Made by a program: the position numbers and the translations under genes. From positions 1,364,001-1,428,000 of the forward strand of contig NZ_FNON01000001.1 in the NCBI RefSeq assembly GCF_900107045.1: DNA of 64,000 bases. The letters are read 5' to 3'. Origin of the DNA: Amycolatopsis xylanica. GTDB taxonomy: Bacteria > Actinomycetota > Actinomycetes > Mycobacteriales > Pseudonocardiaceae. Below, piece after piece: positions 1-8,631 of this stretch. The stretch's first letter is position 1, and every line of letters starts with the position of its first letter. The notes under the pieces were generated by a model, which worked only from the letters and a program-made list of their open reading frames with translations, was not told the DNA's origin and searched no databases.

Positions 1-1
1 C

Positions 2-391
2 AAGTTCTTCGGCCGCACCGACTCGGCCGGGGTCATGCAGTTCACCAACACCGCGGGCGCTCGGGTCGCGTCGGTCCAGCGGCCGTCGACCAGGGACGTC
101 TTCGGCTGCGACGGCAGGCTCGGCGCGCCCAACAGCGACACCGGCCTGATCACCCGGTCGCTGTGCGCCGCGCTGCACCGCTCCACGCTCGGCTACCTGC
201 ACACCCAGCCGACCTACAACGCGGCCGAGTTCTACACGCGCGCCGTGACCGACCACTACTCGCGCAAGATCCACGAGCAGATGGTGGACGGCAAGGCGTA
301 CGGGTTCTCGTTCGACGACGTCGGCAACTTCGAGTCGCTCGTGCACGACCCGAACCCGCGCTCGGCGCGCGTGATCCTCACGCCGTTCTGA
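2..391 (+). CDS. GH64 beta-1,3-glucanase, C-terminal part (5' truncated by window)
   Basis: This is the last 129 codons of a gene that begins before the window. The residues match the C-terminal half of glycoside hydrolase family 64, secreted thaumatin-like enzymes that cut beta-1,3-glucan. Typical segments are DVFGCDGRLGAPN, a run close to ITRSLCAALHRSTL, and the terminal GKAYGFSFDDVG followed by ESLVHDPNP. The paired cysteines in the first two blocks are usual for the family. The stop is TGA at 389-391. The catalytic acidic residues and the signal peptide lie upstream and cannot be seen. The family call is from remembered motifs and is fairly secure; substrate specificity is inferred. Confidence 0.85.
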   Translation, partial: KFFGRTDSAGVMQFTNTAGARVASVQRPSTRDVFGCDGRLGAPNSDTGLITRSLCAALHRSTLGYLHTQPTYNAAEFYTRAVTDHYSRKIHEQMVDGKAYGFSFDDVGNFESLVHDPNPRSARVILTPF

Positions 392-440
392 GCACGACGA
401 GCGGGGGCCGCCCGCGGTCCCCGCTCGCTGCCAGGCCGTT

Positions 441-446
441 TAGGTT
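441..446 (+). promoter_or_regulatory. -10 element of an apparently leaderless promoter
   Basis: TAGGTT fits the actinobacterial TAnnnT -10 consensus and lies 7 nt upstream of the ATG at 454, so transcription would start at or next to that codon. It lies only 1 nt upstream of the alternative GTG at 448, which argues against that start. No -35 match is obvious. Confidence 0.45.
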
Positions 447-453
447 GGTGACC

Positions 454-3102
454 ATGCGGCTCCTCGGCAGGCAGGACGATGTCCGGCGGCTCGACCAGCT
501 CGTCGGCGACGCGCGCAAGGGCGACGGCGGCGCGCTGGTCGTGCGCGGCGAGCCGGGCATCGGGAAGAGCGCGCTGCTGGGACACGTGCGCGAGGCCACG
601 GGGTTCCGGGTCATCGAGGCGTCCGGGGCAGAGTTCGAGACCGAGCTGCCGTTCGCCTCGCTGCACCAGTTGTGCGTGCCGCTGCTCGGTCATCTCGGCG
701 AACTGTCCGACAGTCACGGCGACGCGCTCGAAGTCGCGTTCGGGCTGAAGACCGGGACACCCGACTTCTTCCGCATCGGCCTCGCCACCCTCGAACTGCT
801 GGCCTGCGCGGCCAAGCGAAGCCCCGTGCTGTGCCTGATCGACGACGCGCACTGGCTCGACGACGCGTCGGCGAAGGCGTTGACCTTCCTCGCCCGCCGC
901 CTCGCCTCCGAACCGGTCGCGATGATCTTCGCGACGCGCGCGACGACCGGGCTCGCGGAGCTGCCCGATCTCACGCTCGAAGGTCTGCGCGACACCGACG
1001 CGAAAGCCTTGCTGGCGGCCGAAAGCGGCGACCCGGTCGACGATCAGGTGCGCGACCGGATCTTGGCCGAGGCCCGCGGGAACCCGCTGGCGCTGCTCGA
1101 ACTGCCGAGAGCGGGCGGCTTCGCCATGCCCGACACGTCCTCGGTGCCGAACCGGATCGAGCGCAGTTTTCAGGCCCGGCTCGCGGAGCTGCCCGACGAC
1201 GCGCGGCTGCTGCTGACCCTCGCGAGCGCGGACCCGACCGGCGATCCCAGGCTGCTGTGGCCCGCCGCGCAACGGCTCGGCATCGAGGTGACCGCCGCGT
1301 CGTCGAGTGCGGAAACGTCCGAGCTGATCGAGTTCTCGACGCGCGTGCGGTTCTGCCATCCGCTGGCACGCTCGGCCGTCTACCGGGCGGCCGAACCGGG
1401 CCTGCGCCGCCGCGTCCACCTCGCGCTGGCCGAGGTCACCGATCCCGGCGCCGACCCGGATCGCCGGGTCTGGCACCGCGCGCAGGGCACCGCGGGGCCC
1501 GACGACGACATCGCCGCCGAGCTGGAGAATTCGGCGTCGCGCGCGCGGGCACGCGGTGGCGTCGCGGCGGCCGCGGCGTTCCTCGAACGCGCGGCGGCGC
1601 TGTCGCTCGACCCGGCCAAGCGGACCGAGCGCACCCTGGCCGCGGCGCAGGCCAAGCTCGACGCGGGCGCGATCGACGCGGCGGCCGAGCTGCTCACCAC
1701 CGCCGAGGCGGGCGCGCTCGACGAGCGCACGCACGCGACGGTCGACCTGCTGCGCGGCAGGCTCTCCTTCATCCGGCACGCGCACGGCGACGGCGCGGCC
1801 TCGATGCTGAGTGCCGCGCGCAGGCTCGCGCCGCTCGACGCGGAGCGGTCCCGCGACCACTTCCTCGACGCGCTGGAGATGGGCCTGCTCGTCGGCCGCG
1901 CGGCCGGGGTCATGGACACCGTGGTCACGCAGGCGCGCTCCGCCCCGCCCGCGCCGGAACCGCCGGACTTCCTCGACGCGCTGATCCTGTTGACCACCGA
2001 TGGCTACGAACCGGCGGTTCCCTTGCTGCGCACCGTTCTTCTCGACGCCGGGAAATGGACGCGGCGGCCCGCGCTGGCGACCACGATCGCGGCTGACCTC
2101 TGGGACGCCGAAGCACACACGAAGATCAGCGAGTGGCTGGTCGCGGCCGGCCGAGACGGCGGATCACCACACGTGCTGCGGCTCGGACTCGCGCAGGTGG
2201 CGTGCGGAGCGGTGCAAGCAGGCGACTTCGGCAAGGCGATGTCCGCCATCGCCGAGGAGGAGGCGATCGCGGACGCGCTCGGCGTCCCGGCCTTGCTCTA
2301 CCCGCAGGCGCACCTCGTCGGGATGCGCGGGCGCCGCCAGGACCTGCTCGACCTGACGGAGAGGGCCAGCGCGCTCGCGTCCACAATGGACTTGGGCATG
2401 ATGTACGCGAACGTCCACTGGGCGACGGCCGTGGTCGGCAACGGGCTCGCCGACTACCGCGCGGCACTGACCGCGGCCGAGCAGGCCACCGCGTCCGGCG
2501 ACCTCTTCCTCTCCGGGATCGCACTGCCCGAGCTGGCCGAGGCGGCCGTCCGCTGCGGCGAACCCGGCACGGCCGCCCAGGCGCTCGCCGCGCTGACCGA
2601 CCGCACGACCCCGGCGGGAACGCACTGGGCGCTCGGCGTCACCGCGTACACGCGTGCGCTGGTCACCGGGGACGAGGCCGATTACCGCGAGGCCATCGAC
2701 CGGCTCACCGCGAGCCCGGCACGCGTCTCACTGGCTCGCGCGCACCTGCTGTTCGGCGAATGGCTGCGGCGCGCGGGCCGCCGCCGCGACGCCCGCGAGC
2801 ACCTGCGCACCGCGCACGAGCAGCTTTCGGGGATGGGCATGGAGGCGTTCGCCCAGCGCGCGGCCGAGGAGCTGCGGGCCACCGGTGAGGTCGCGCGCGC
2901 CCGGTCCACCGGCACGCTGGACCAGCTCACCATGCAGGAGGTGCACATCGCGCGGCTGGTCGCCACCGGCGCGACGTCGAAGGAGGTCGCCGCGCGACTG
3001 TTCCTCAGCCCGCGCACGGTCGACGCCCACCTGCGCAACATCTTCCGCAAGCTCGGCATCACCTCGCGCAGGCAGCTCAGGGATCTGCCCGGCCTCGGCT
3101 GA
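454..3102 (+). CDS. LuxR-family (LAL-type) ATPase transcriptional regulator
   Basis: An 882-residue regulator of the large ATP-binding LuxR type. A Walker A motif (GEPGIGKS, residues 32-39) starts an N-terminal AAA/NACHT-like ATPase, and a Walker B-like CLIDDAHWLDD follows near residue 125. The middle is a long alanine-rich helical repeat region of TPR type. The last 60 residues are a LuxR/GerE helix-turn-helix (ARLVATGATSKEVAARLF, then SPRTVDAHLRNIFRKLG). Such proteins bind ATP and an inducer and activate catabolic or biosynthetic genes; the target here is unknown. The reading frame is open far upstream, but conservation begins at RLLGRQDD, and a -10 element 7 nt upstream favours the ATG at 454. 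The 3' end overlaps the convergent tetR gene by 26 bp. Confidence 0.93.
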   Translation: MRLLGRQDDVRRLDQLVGDARKGDGGALVVRGEPGIGKSALLGHVREATGFRVIEASGAEFETELPFASLHQLCVPLLGHLGELSDSHGDALEVAFGLKTGTPDFFRIGLATLELLACAAKRSPVLCLIDDAHWLDDASAKALTFLARRLASEPVAMIFATRATTGLAELPDLTLEGLRDTDAKALLAAESGDPVDDQVRDRILAEARGNPLALLELPRAGGFAMPDTSSVPNRIERSFQARLAELPDDARLLLTLASADPTGDPRLLWPAAQRLGIEVTAASSSAETSELIEFSTRVRFCHPLARSAVYRAAEPGLRRRVHLALAEVTDPGADPDRRVWHRAQGTAGPDDDIAAELENSASRARARGGVAAAAAFLERAAALSLDPAKRTERTLAAAQAKLDAGAIDAAAELLTTAEAGALDERTHATVDLLRGRLSFIRHAHGDGAASMLSAARRLAPLDAERSRDHFLDALEMGLLVGRAAGVMDTVVTQARSAPPAPEPPDFLDALILLTTDGYEPAVPLLRTVLLDAGKWTRRPALATTIAADLWDAEAHTKISEWLVAAGRDGGSPHVLRLGLAQVACGAVQAGDFGKAMSAIAEEEAIADALGVPALLYPQAHLVGMRGRRQDLLDLTERASALASTMDLGMMYANVHWATAVVGNGLADYRAALTAAEQATASGDLFLSGIALPELAEAAVRCGEPGTAAQALAALTDRTTPAGTHWALGVTAYTRALVTGDEADYREAIDRLTASPARVSLARAHLLFGEWLRRAGRRRDAREHLRTAHEQLSGMGMEAFAQRAAEELRATGEVARARSTGTLDQLTMQEVHIARLVATGATSKEVAARLFLSPRTVDAHLRNIFRKLGITSRRQLRDLPGLG

Positions 3103-3829
3103 TCCGGGCCTCGATGCCGTCGAGAATGGTGTCGAGCCCGAACGCCAGCGCGTGCTCGGCACTCTGCGCCGCGTTGAACCGCGCGCCGACCGCGCCGCCG
3201 ACCCGCGCGGACAGCGCGAGGTCCGCGCCCGCCATCACCTGCTCGAGCACCGGCGCGACGACCGCCCACCATTCGGCGTCGGACATCCCCGAGTCGGCCT
3301 TGGTCCGCGCGCTGCCGCGGTGGACGCGGGCCGTGCTCTCGACGTGGGTGAGCACCAAGGTCAGCGCGGCGTCCATCTCGACGTCGGACAGGCCGATCCC
3401 GTCGAGCGGCCGCAGCTCGGTTTCGTACTTCCGGCTGACGTTCGGGCCGAGTGCCGGCCGGGTCGACCGGGCGTCGAGCAGCCAGGGATGGCGTTCGTAG
3501 AGTGCCCAGTTCCGCGCGGCCACGTATCGCATCGCCGCGCGCCAGCCGTCGGCCTCGATGTCGTGGTCGTAGAGCTCGCCGCAGACGGAGTCGACCATGA
3601 GCGCGGTGAGGTCCTCTTTGCCGGGCACGTGCCCGTAGAGCGACATCGCGCCGACGCCGAGATGCTCGGCGACCTTGCGCATCGACACGGCGTCGAGCCC
3701 GTCGGCGTCGGCGATCTCGACACCGGCGCCGACGATCGCGGTCACCGTGAGACCGGAGCGCCCCGGCGCGGGGTGATGACCCCAGAGCAGATAGATGCTG
3801 CGCGCCAGCTCAGGGGAACGGCTGGTCAT
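3077..3829 (-). CDS. TetR-family transcriptional repressor
   Basis: A 250-residue TetR regulator. The N-terminal helix-turn-helix is seen around residues 30-80 (IADADGLDAVSMRKVAEHLG, then MSLYGHVPGKEDL), and the C-terminal ligand domain resembles the tetracycline-repressor type. The start is ATG at 3829; the much longer upstream open frame is a shadow of the divergent gene. It is divergent from the VOC gene at 3911, and the 81-bp gap holds a strong palindrome that is its probable operator, so it likely represses that gene and itself. It ends inside the 3' end of the LuxR gene (26-bp convergent overlap). The ligand is unknown. Confidence 0.92.
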   Translation of the reverse strand: MTSRSPELARSIYLLWGHHPAPGRSGLTVTAIVGAGVEIADADGLDAVSMRKVAEHLGVGAMSLYGHVPGKEDLTALMVDSVCGELYDHDIEADGWRAAMRYVAARNWALYERHPWLLDARSTRPALGPNVSRKYETELRPLDGIGLSDVEMDAALTLVLTHVESTARVHRGSARTKADSGMSDAEWWAVVAPVLEQVMAGADLALSARVGGAVGARFNAAQSAEHALAFGLDTILDGIEARISRGRADP

Positions 3830-3870
3830 GGGCCTCCTTGCGGCTTCCGTACGCTGTACCGTAGGCTTCA

Positions 3871-3893
3871 GTACGCTGTACGGTACAGCGTAC
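3871..3893. promoter_or_regulatory. TetR operator: perfect 11-bp inverted repeat with extra half-site
   Basis: The arms GTACGCTGTAC and GTACAGCGTAC flank a single G. A further exact GTACGCTGTAC half-site lies at 3849-3859, 22 bp upstream (two helical turns), followed by CGTA. Both sites lie in the divergent tetR/VOC gap, so they are very likely bound by the TetR protein encoded at 3077-3829. That assignment is inference from position and symmetry. Confidence 0.85.
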
Positions 3894-3910
3894 CCCACCT
3901 GGAGGACGAA

Positions 3911-4630
3911 ATGGCCGACGAGATCACCGTGCCGCTGCTGCCCTGCCGGTCGATCGACGAGATGCTCGAGTTCTACGAGATGCTCGGCTTCACCAAGACC
4001 TATTACCAGCGCCGCCCCTACACGTATGTGGCGGTGCGGCGCGAGGACATCAACCTGCACTTCTTCGGCCTGCCGGACTACAAGCCGGAGGACTCCTACA
4101 GCACCTGCCTGGTGGTGGTGCCCGACCCCGGCGAGCTGTTCGACGCCTTCGCCGCCGGGATGCGGGCGGCGCACGGCAAGGTCCTCGTCTCCGGGATCCC
4201 GCGGATGACCAGGCCGCGCAAGCGGAAGAACGCCGACAACCTGCCCGGCTTCAGCGTGGTCGATCCCGGAGGCAACTGGATCAGGATCATCGCGGCCAAG
4301 GCGGATCCCGCCGACGACGAGCCCGCGCGGAACCGGCTCGCCGTCGCGGTACGCGGAGCGGTGGTCATGGGCGATTCCAAGGGCGACGAGGAGTCGGCCG
4401 CGAAAATGCTCGACAACGCGCTGGACCGCGAGCAGGACGCGCCGCCCGCCGATCTGGTGGAGGCGCTGGCTTACCGCGCCGAACTCGCGGTGCGGCTCGG
4501 AGACCCCGGCGGTGCCCGCGAATTCCTGGCCAAGGCGAACGCGGTCACGCTCTCCGACGCGGAACGGGCCAAGCTCGGCGGCACGCTCGGGGACCTCGCC
4601 ACGACGCTCGAACCAGCACTGGGGTCGTGA
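3911..4630 (+). CDS. VOC (glyoxalase/bleomycin-resistance) family protein with C-terminal helical extension
   Basis: A 239-residue protein. Residues 1-130 form a vicinal oxygen chelate fold (PLLPCRSIDEMLEFYEMLGF, then NLHFFG, DNLPGFSVVDPGGNWIRII), as in bleomycin-binding proteins and dioxygenase-like enzymes. Residues 140-239 are an acidic helical extension that may be a small TPR-like module. GGAGG at 3901-3905 is a good ribosome site for the ATG at 3911. It is probably repressed by the divergent TetR. The last two codons (TCG TGA) lie in the left arm of a family A palindrome. Metal-ligand residues are incomplete, so a binding or drug-sequestering role is as likely as catalysis. Confidence 0.85.
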   Translation: MADEITVPLLPCRSIDEMLEFYEMLGFTKTYYQRRPYTYVAVRREDINLHFFGLPDYKPEDSYSTCLVVVPDPGELFDAFAAGMRAAHGKVLVSGIPRMTRPRKRKNADNLPGFSVVDPGGNWIRIIAAKADPADDEPARNRLAVAVRGAVVMGDSKGDEESAAKMLDNALDREQDAPPADLVEALAYRAELAVRLGDPGGAREFLAKANAVTLSDAERAKLGGTLGDLATTLEPALGS

Positions 4631-4673
4631 GTGCCGCGGCCGGTACTCGCCTGCCTGCCGCCCGAGTCTCGGC

Positions 4674-4720
4674 GCGAGTGGAAGGTTTGCTCCGTTAGAT
4701 GCAGAAATCCTTCCACTCGC
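4674..4720. repeat. Family D hairpin, 47 bp
   Basis: Arms GCGAGTGGAAGG and CCTTCCACTCGC, with further imperfect pairing inside (TTTGCTCCGTTAGATGCAGAAA). A copy of the same length in the opposite orientation lies at 34522-34568, sharing the outer GCGAGTGG and the TCTAACGGAGCA-type centre. Confidence 0.75.
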
Positions 4721-4743
4721 TCGACCTCGTCCACCCTGGGCAC

Positions 4744-4796
4744 GTGACAAGGGCCGCCCTTGCAACGCTCTGGGTCACAAAGGCCGCCCTTGTCAC
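4744..4796. repeat. Family E palindromic element, 53 bp, copy 1
   Basis: Outer arms GTGACAAGGGC and GCCCTTGTCAC, with internal GGCCGCCCTTG repeats. A 53-bp copy differing at one position is found at 14912-14964. Confidence 0.8.
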
Positions 4797-4887
4797 CCAG
4801 GCCTGGGTGTGCTCGCAACACTCACGACCCCGGGGGACGCGTGTCGCGGGCGGGCCTGGGGGCCTCTGCGTGCGAGACTGCGCGGCG

Positions 4888-7800
4888 ATGTACACCCCTT
4901 CCGATCTCGCCGACCTGCTGGAATGCGAGCACCGCAGCGTTTTGAAGCAGGCTTTCGCCGCTGGTCTGCCGGGTGCGCCCCGGCCCGGCAGCGGGGCTGA
5001 TCAGCTCGCCGTCAAGCACGGGCGGGCGCACGAAGTCGCGACACTGACCCGGCTGCGCGGCGAGAAGCAGGTCGTCGTGGAGATCGACGAACGGGACCCG
5101 GTCGTGGCCGCGCGGGAGACCGCCGAAGCGCTCAGCGCCGGGGCGCCCGTGGTCTACCAGGCCGTTTTCCACGACGGCGACTTCTCCGGCCGGGCCGACT
5201 TCCTGATGCGGGACGAAGACGGCCGGTACGAGGTCTACGACACCAAGCTCGCCCGGCACGCCAAGCCCGCCGCGGTCGTCCAGCTCGCCGCGTACGCCGA
5301 CGCGCTGCGGCGCGCGGGATGGCCCGCCGGGCCCGAAATGCACCTGCTGCTCGGCGACGGGAGCACGCGGTCGCTGCGGGTGGACGACTTCGTGCCGCTG
5401 CTCGACCGGCTGAGCGCGCGGCTGCGCGGACGCGAACCGAAGCTGCCCGAGCAGTTGTGGGCGGAAGAGCGGCCCGCGTGTTCGGGGTGCCCGTTCGCCG
5501 ACCACTGCGCGAGCGCACGCGAAGCCGATCGGGATCTGTCGCTGGTCGCGGGCATGCGCGGGGACCAGCGGCGCAAGCTGGTCGCCGCCGGGCTCGGCTC
5601 GATCGACGCGCTGGCCGTCGCGAAGCCGGAGGACCGGCCGCGCGACCTTTCGGTCACGTCGTTCACGACGTTGCGGGCGCAGGCTTCGATCCAGGTCAAG
5701 CAGGACGCGACCGGCGAGATCGCCTACGAGATCATCGAGCCCGAGGCGCTCGCGACGCTGCCGCCACCGCAGCCCGGCGATGTCTTCTTCGACATGGAAG
5801 GCGATCCGTACGCGCTGGCCGGGCAGGGCCTCGAGTACCTCTTCGGCGCCGTCACCGCCGACGGGATGCAGCGGTTCACCCCGTTCTGGGCGCACACCCG
5901 AGCGCAGGAGAAGCGGGCGTTCGAGGAGTTCATCGACTTCACGGTCGCGCGGCTGGCCGCGCATCCCGGCTCGCACGTCTACCACTACGCGCCGTACGAG
6001 GTCACGGCCGTCAAACGGCTCGCCGCGGTGCACGGCACGCGCGAGGAGGTGGTCGACCAGCTGCTGCGCAGCGGGGCGATGGTCGACCTCTATGCCGTGG
6101 TGCGTAAGGCTTTGCGGGTTTCGCAGCGGTCGTACTCGATCAAGTACCTCGAGCCGCTCTACATGCCCGGCGCGCGCGACGGTGACGTGAAGACCGCTGT
6201 TTCGAGCATCGAGGCTTACGAGGAGTACCTCACGCTTTCGCACAGCGGCGAGAGCGAGCGCGCGGACGAGGTGCTGCGCGGGATCAGCGACTACAACGAG
6301 TACGACTGCGTCTCCACGCTGCGGCTGTTCGAGTTCCTGCACAAGGTGCGCGCCGAGGCCGGGATCGAGCTGATCGAGCCGGAACCTACCGATGTCATCG
6401 ACGACGACGTCAACGCCGATCGCCGTGCCGAGCGGGCGGCGCGGCTGGCCGCGCTCGTCGATCCGCTGCTCGACGGGCTGCCGGACGATCCCACCGCCTT
6501 CACTCCCGACGAGCACGCCCGCGCGCTGCTCGCCGCGTCCGTCGGCTATCACCGGCGTGAGACGAACCCGGCCTGGTGGGAGTACTTCCGGCAGCTCGCG
6601 GCGCCGCTGGGTGACCTGGAGGTCGACACGACCTGCGCCGTTCCCGTCTCGGTGCGGTCGGACGCGTGGGTGCAGCCGAGCGGGCGGACCAAGCTCGCGA
6701 AGCGGACGCTGGTGCTCGCCTGTGACCCGGATCGACCACATCCCTTCTCCCCCGGCGATTCCGTCCGCCTGCGGTACGGCACCGACGCGCGCGACGCGAA
6801 GGTCATCGCCTCGTCCGCGGTCGAGCTGACGCTGGAGGAGAGCTGCCCGCCGGAGTCCACCTCCTTCGACCGCCCGATGGCGGTGCTGCCCGGCAGCCCG
6901 GTCCGGCCGTCGCCCAAGGACGACGCCGTCGCCGAACTCGCCAGGCTGGCCGTCGACGAGCTGCCGGTGCTCCCCCGCCACGCCGGGATCGACCTGCTCA
7001 AGCGGACCCCGCCCCGGCTCCGCGGCGAACGCCCTCAGCCCGGTGAAGACCTGGTGCGGACGGTGATCGAGACCGTCGACGCGCTCGACGGCTCGGTGCT
7101 CGCCGTGCAGGGCCCGCCCGGCGCCGGGAAGACCTACCTCGCGGGCAGGCTCATCGCGCACCTGGTCCGCGCGGGCAAGACCGTCGCGGTCACCTCGACC
7201 AGCCACAAGGCGGTCGAGAACGTGCTCTCCGCGGCGTTGAAGACCGCGCCGGACCTGCCGTGTGCCAAGCGGCCCAAGAAGACGCCGGACCCCGCCGCGA
7301 AGTGGGACCAGCCGAAGACCAACCCGACGCTGGTCAAATGGCGCCGCGAGCACGACAGCGGGCATCTGGTCGGCGGGACCGCGTGGACGTTCGCCAACAC
7401 CGCGATCCGCGACGAGCCGTTCGACCTGCTGATCATCGACGAGGCCGGCCAGTTCGCGCTCGCCGACGCGCTCGCGGTTTCCTTGTGCGCCAAGAACCTT
7501 CTGCTGCTGGGCGACCCGCAGCAGCTGCCGCAGGTGGTCCAGGGCACGCACCCGGCGGGCGCGGAGGCGTCCGCGCTGGGGCACCTGATCGGCGAGGCCG
7601 ACATCATCCCGCCGGAGCTCGGCTACTTCCTCGATGAGACCCGGCGCATGCATCCGGCGGTCTGCGAGCCGGTCTCCCGGCTTTCCTACGCCGGACGGCT
7701 GCGCGCGCACCCGTCCGCGGCCGAGCGCGCGGTCAGCGGCGTCGACGCCGGGCTGTATCTGTCCGAAGTGGACCATCACGGCAACACCACCCGCTCACCG

Positions 7801-8241
7801 GAGGAAGCCGAAGAGGTCGTCCGGATCGTCGCCGGTCTGCACGGCCGGACCTGGACCGACCACGGCGCCGCCCGGCCGCTCGACGACGGCGACTTCCTCG
7901 TGGTGGCGCCGTACAACCTGCAGGCACGGGTGGTGACCAACGCGCTGGCGCAGGCTGGATACCCCGGCGTGCGGGTCGGCACGGTCGACCGGTTCCAGGG
8001 CCAGGAGGCGCCGGTGGTGATCGCGACCATGACCTCGTCGTCCGCGGTGGACCTGCCGCGCGGCCTGGACTTCCTGCTCTCCCGCAACCGGCTCAACGTC
8101 GCGCTCTCGCGCGCGCAGGCGCTCGCGATCATGGTCTGCTCGCCGCGGCTGGTCGAGGCCGACATCCGGACGGTCGACCAGATGCGGCTGGTCTCCGGCA
8201 TGATCGGGTTGATGACCGAAGCCAGGCTATGGTCGTGGTGA
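4888..8241 (+). CDS. TM0106-type RecB-like nuclease fused to SF1 DNA/RNA helicase
   Basis: An 1117-residue fusion. The N-terminus resembles TM0106/Cas4-like RecB nucleases: YEVYDTKLA near residues 116-124 carries the catalytic D and K, QLAAYADAL follows, and a Cys near residue 13 plus CSGCPFADHC (198-207) could hold a 4Fe-4S cluster. An RNase H-like segment follows (FFDMEGDPY, about 302). The C-terminal half is an SF1 UPF1/Dna2-type helicase: Walker A GPPGAGKT (742), DEAG (851), GDPQQLPQ (about 875), DRFQGQEAP (about 1035), LNVALSRAQ (about 1070). It likely processes nucleic-acid ends in repair. Start at 4888 because family similarity begins at MYTPSDLADLL; the upstream open frame runs through repeats. 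The next gene starts 22 nt downstream. Confidence 0.93.
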   Translation: MYTPSDLADLLECEHRSVLKQAFAAGLPGAPRPGSGADQLAVKHGRAHEVATLTRLRGEKQVVVEIDERDPVVAARETAEALSAGAPVVYQAVFHDGDFSGRADFLMRDEDGRYEVYDTKLARHAKPAAVVQLAAYADALRRAGWPAGPEMHLLLGDGSTRSLRVDDFVPLLDRLSARLRGREPKLPEQLWAEERPACSGCPFADHCASAREADRDLSLVAGMRGDQRRKLVAAGLGSIDALAVAKPEDRPRDLSVTSFTTLRAQASIQVKQDATGEIAYEIIEPEALATLPPPQPGDVFFDMEGDPYALAGQGLEYLFGAVTADGMQRFTPFWAHTRAQEKRAFEEFIDFTVARLAAHPGSHVYHYAPYEVTAVKRLAAVHGTREEVVDQLLRSGAMVDLYAVVRKALRVSQRSYSIKYLEPLYMPGARDGDVKTAVSSIEAYEEYLTLSHSGESERADEVLRGISDYNEYDCVSTLRLFEFLHKVRAEAGIELIEPEPTDVIDDDVNADRRAERAARLAALVDPLLDGLPDDPTAFTPDEHARALLAASVGYHRRETNPAWWEYFRQLAAPLGDLEVDTTCAVPVSVRSDAWVQPSGRTKLAKRTLVLACDPDRPHPFSPGDSVRLRYGTDARDAKVIASSAVELTLEESCPPESTSFDRPMAVLPGSPVRPSPKDDAVAELARLAVDELPVLPRHAGIDLLKRTPPRLRGERPQPGEDLVRTVIETVDALDGSVLAVQGPPGAGKTYLAGRLIAHLVRAGKTVAVTSTSHKAVENVLSAALKTAPDLPCAKRPKKTPDPAAKWDQPKTNPTLVKWRREHDSGHLVGGTAWTFANTAIRDEPFDLLIIDEAGQFALADALAVSLCAKNLLLLGDPQQLPQVVQGTHPAGAEASALGHLIGEADIIPPELGYFLDETRRMHPAVCEPVSRLSYAGRLRAHPSAAERAVSGVDAGLYLSEVDHHGNTTRSPEEAEEVVRIVAGLHGRTWTDHGAARPLDDGDFLVVAPYNLQARVVTNALAQAGYPGVRVGTVDRFQGQEAPVVIATMTSSSAVDLPRGLDFLLSRNRLNVALSRAQALAIMVCSPRLVEADIRTVDQMRLVSGMIGLMTEARLWSW

Positions 8242-8263
8242 GGACCCGACGGACGGAGCAGCT

Positions 8264-8572
8264 ATGAGCGGGACGAACGACCCCAACGTGGTCGACGCCG
8301 AAGTCGTCGAGGAGACGGCCGCGCCGAACCTGCCCGCGACGGTCGAGCCGGTGCTACCCGAGGCCGACTACAGCGAGGGCGGCGTGCCGAGCTTCGACTA
8401 CGTGCGCGACAAGATCGAGAACCGCCACGCCACCTCGGTCGGCGCGAGCGAACTGGCCGGGCTCGGCACCGAGCACACGATGGCCTCGCTGGACGAGAAG
8501 ATCGCCAAGAACAAAGAGGCGGCCAAGGACAAGCTCGCCGAGATCCGCCGCTCCATGGGCAAGGACTCGTGA
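8264..8572 (+). CDS. Small acidic hypothetical protein
   Basis: A 102-residue protein of unknown function. The first half is acidic and proline-rich and probably disordered; the second half (from KIENRHATS) looks like an amphipathic helix or coiled coil rich in K, E and A, ending RRSMGKDS. No signal peptide or membrane segment. GGAG at 8254-8257 precedes the ATG. It lies 22 nt behind the nuclease-helicase gene and probably shares its transcript; a partner role is only inference. Its TGA stop overlaps the start of a perfect family C hairpin. Confidence 0.75.
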   Translation: MSGTNDPNVVDAEVVEETAAPNLPATVEPVLPEADYSEGGVPSFDYVRDKIENRHATSVGASELAGLGTEHTMASLDEKIAKNKEAAKDKLAEIRRSMGKDS

Positions 8573-8623
8573 TTTAGCGGGCTTTATCCCGGGCGCTTTT
8601 CCCGGGATAAAGCCCGCTAAATC
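8571..8623. terminator. Perfect 23-bp hairpin (family C) between convergent genes
   Basis: Arms of 23 bp (GATTTAGCGGGCTTTATCCC and on, then its exact complement) around the loop CGCTTTT. It lies between the convergent genes ending at 8572 and 8632, where it could terminate both. The core CGGGATAAAGC/GCTTTATCCCG recurs at 54195-54246 and inside the kinase gene at 19831-19854. Confidence 0.8.
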
Positions 8624-8631
8624 CTGGGCTC

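Larger units (their letters stand above)
4624..4827. repeat. Split family A palindrome enclosing two further hairpins
   Basis: The left arm (4624-4644, GTCGTGAGTGCCGCGGCCGG) and the right part-arm (4814-4827, GCAACACTCACGAC) are the two sides of the family A repeat, but they are about 170 bp apart. Between them sit a family D hairpin (4674-4720) and a family E element (4744-4796). The interval 4631-4887 holds nothing else recognisable. It may serve as a terminator for the VOC gene. Confidence 0.7.

Noticed and set aside
4699..4887. ATG 4699 start for the nuclease-helicase
   Set aside because: The extra 63 codons run through family D and E repeats and a split family A arm.
4822..7779. Long minus-strand open frame (985 codons) opposite the nuclease-helicase
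   Set aside because: Shadow of a high-GC gene; the plus-strand frame has all helicase motifs and the minus product is Arg/Gly/Pro-rich without motifs.
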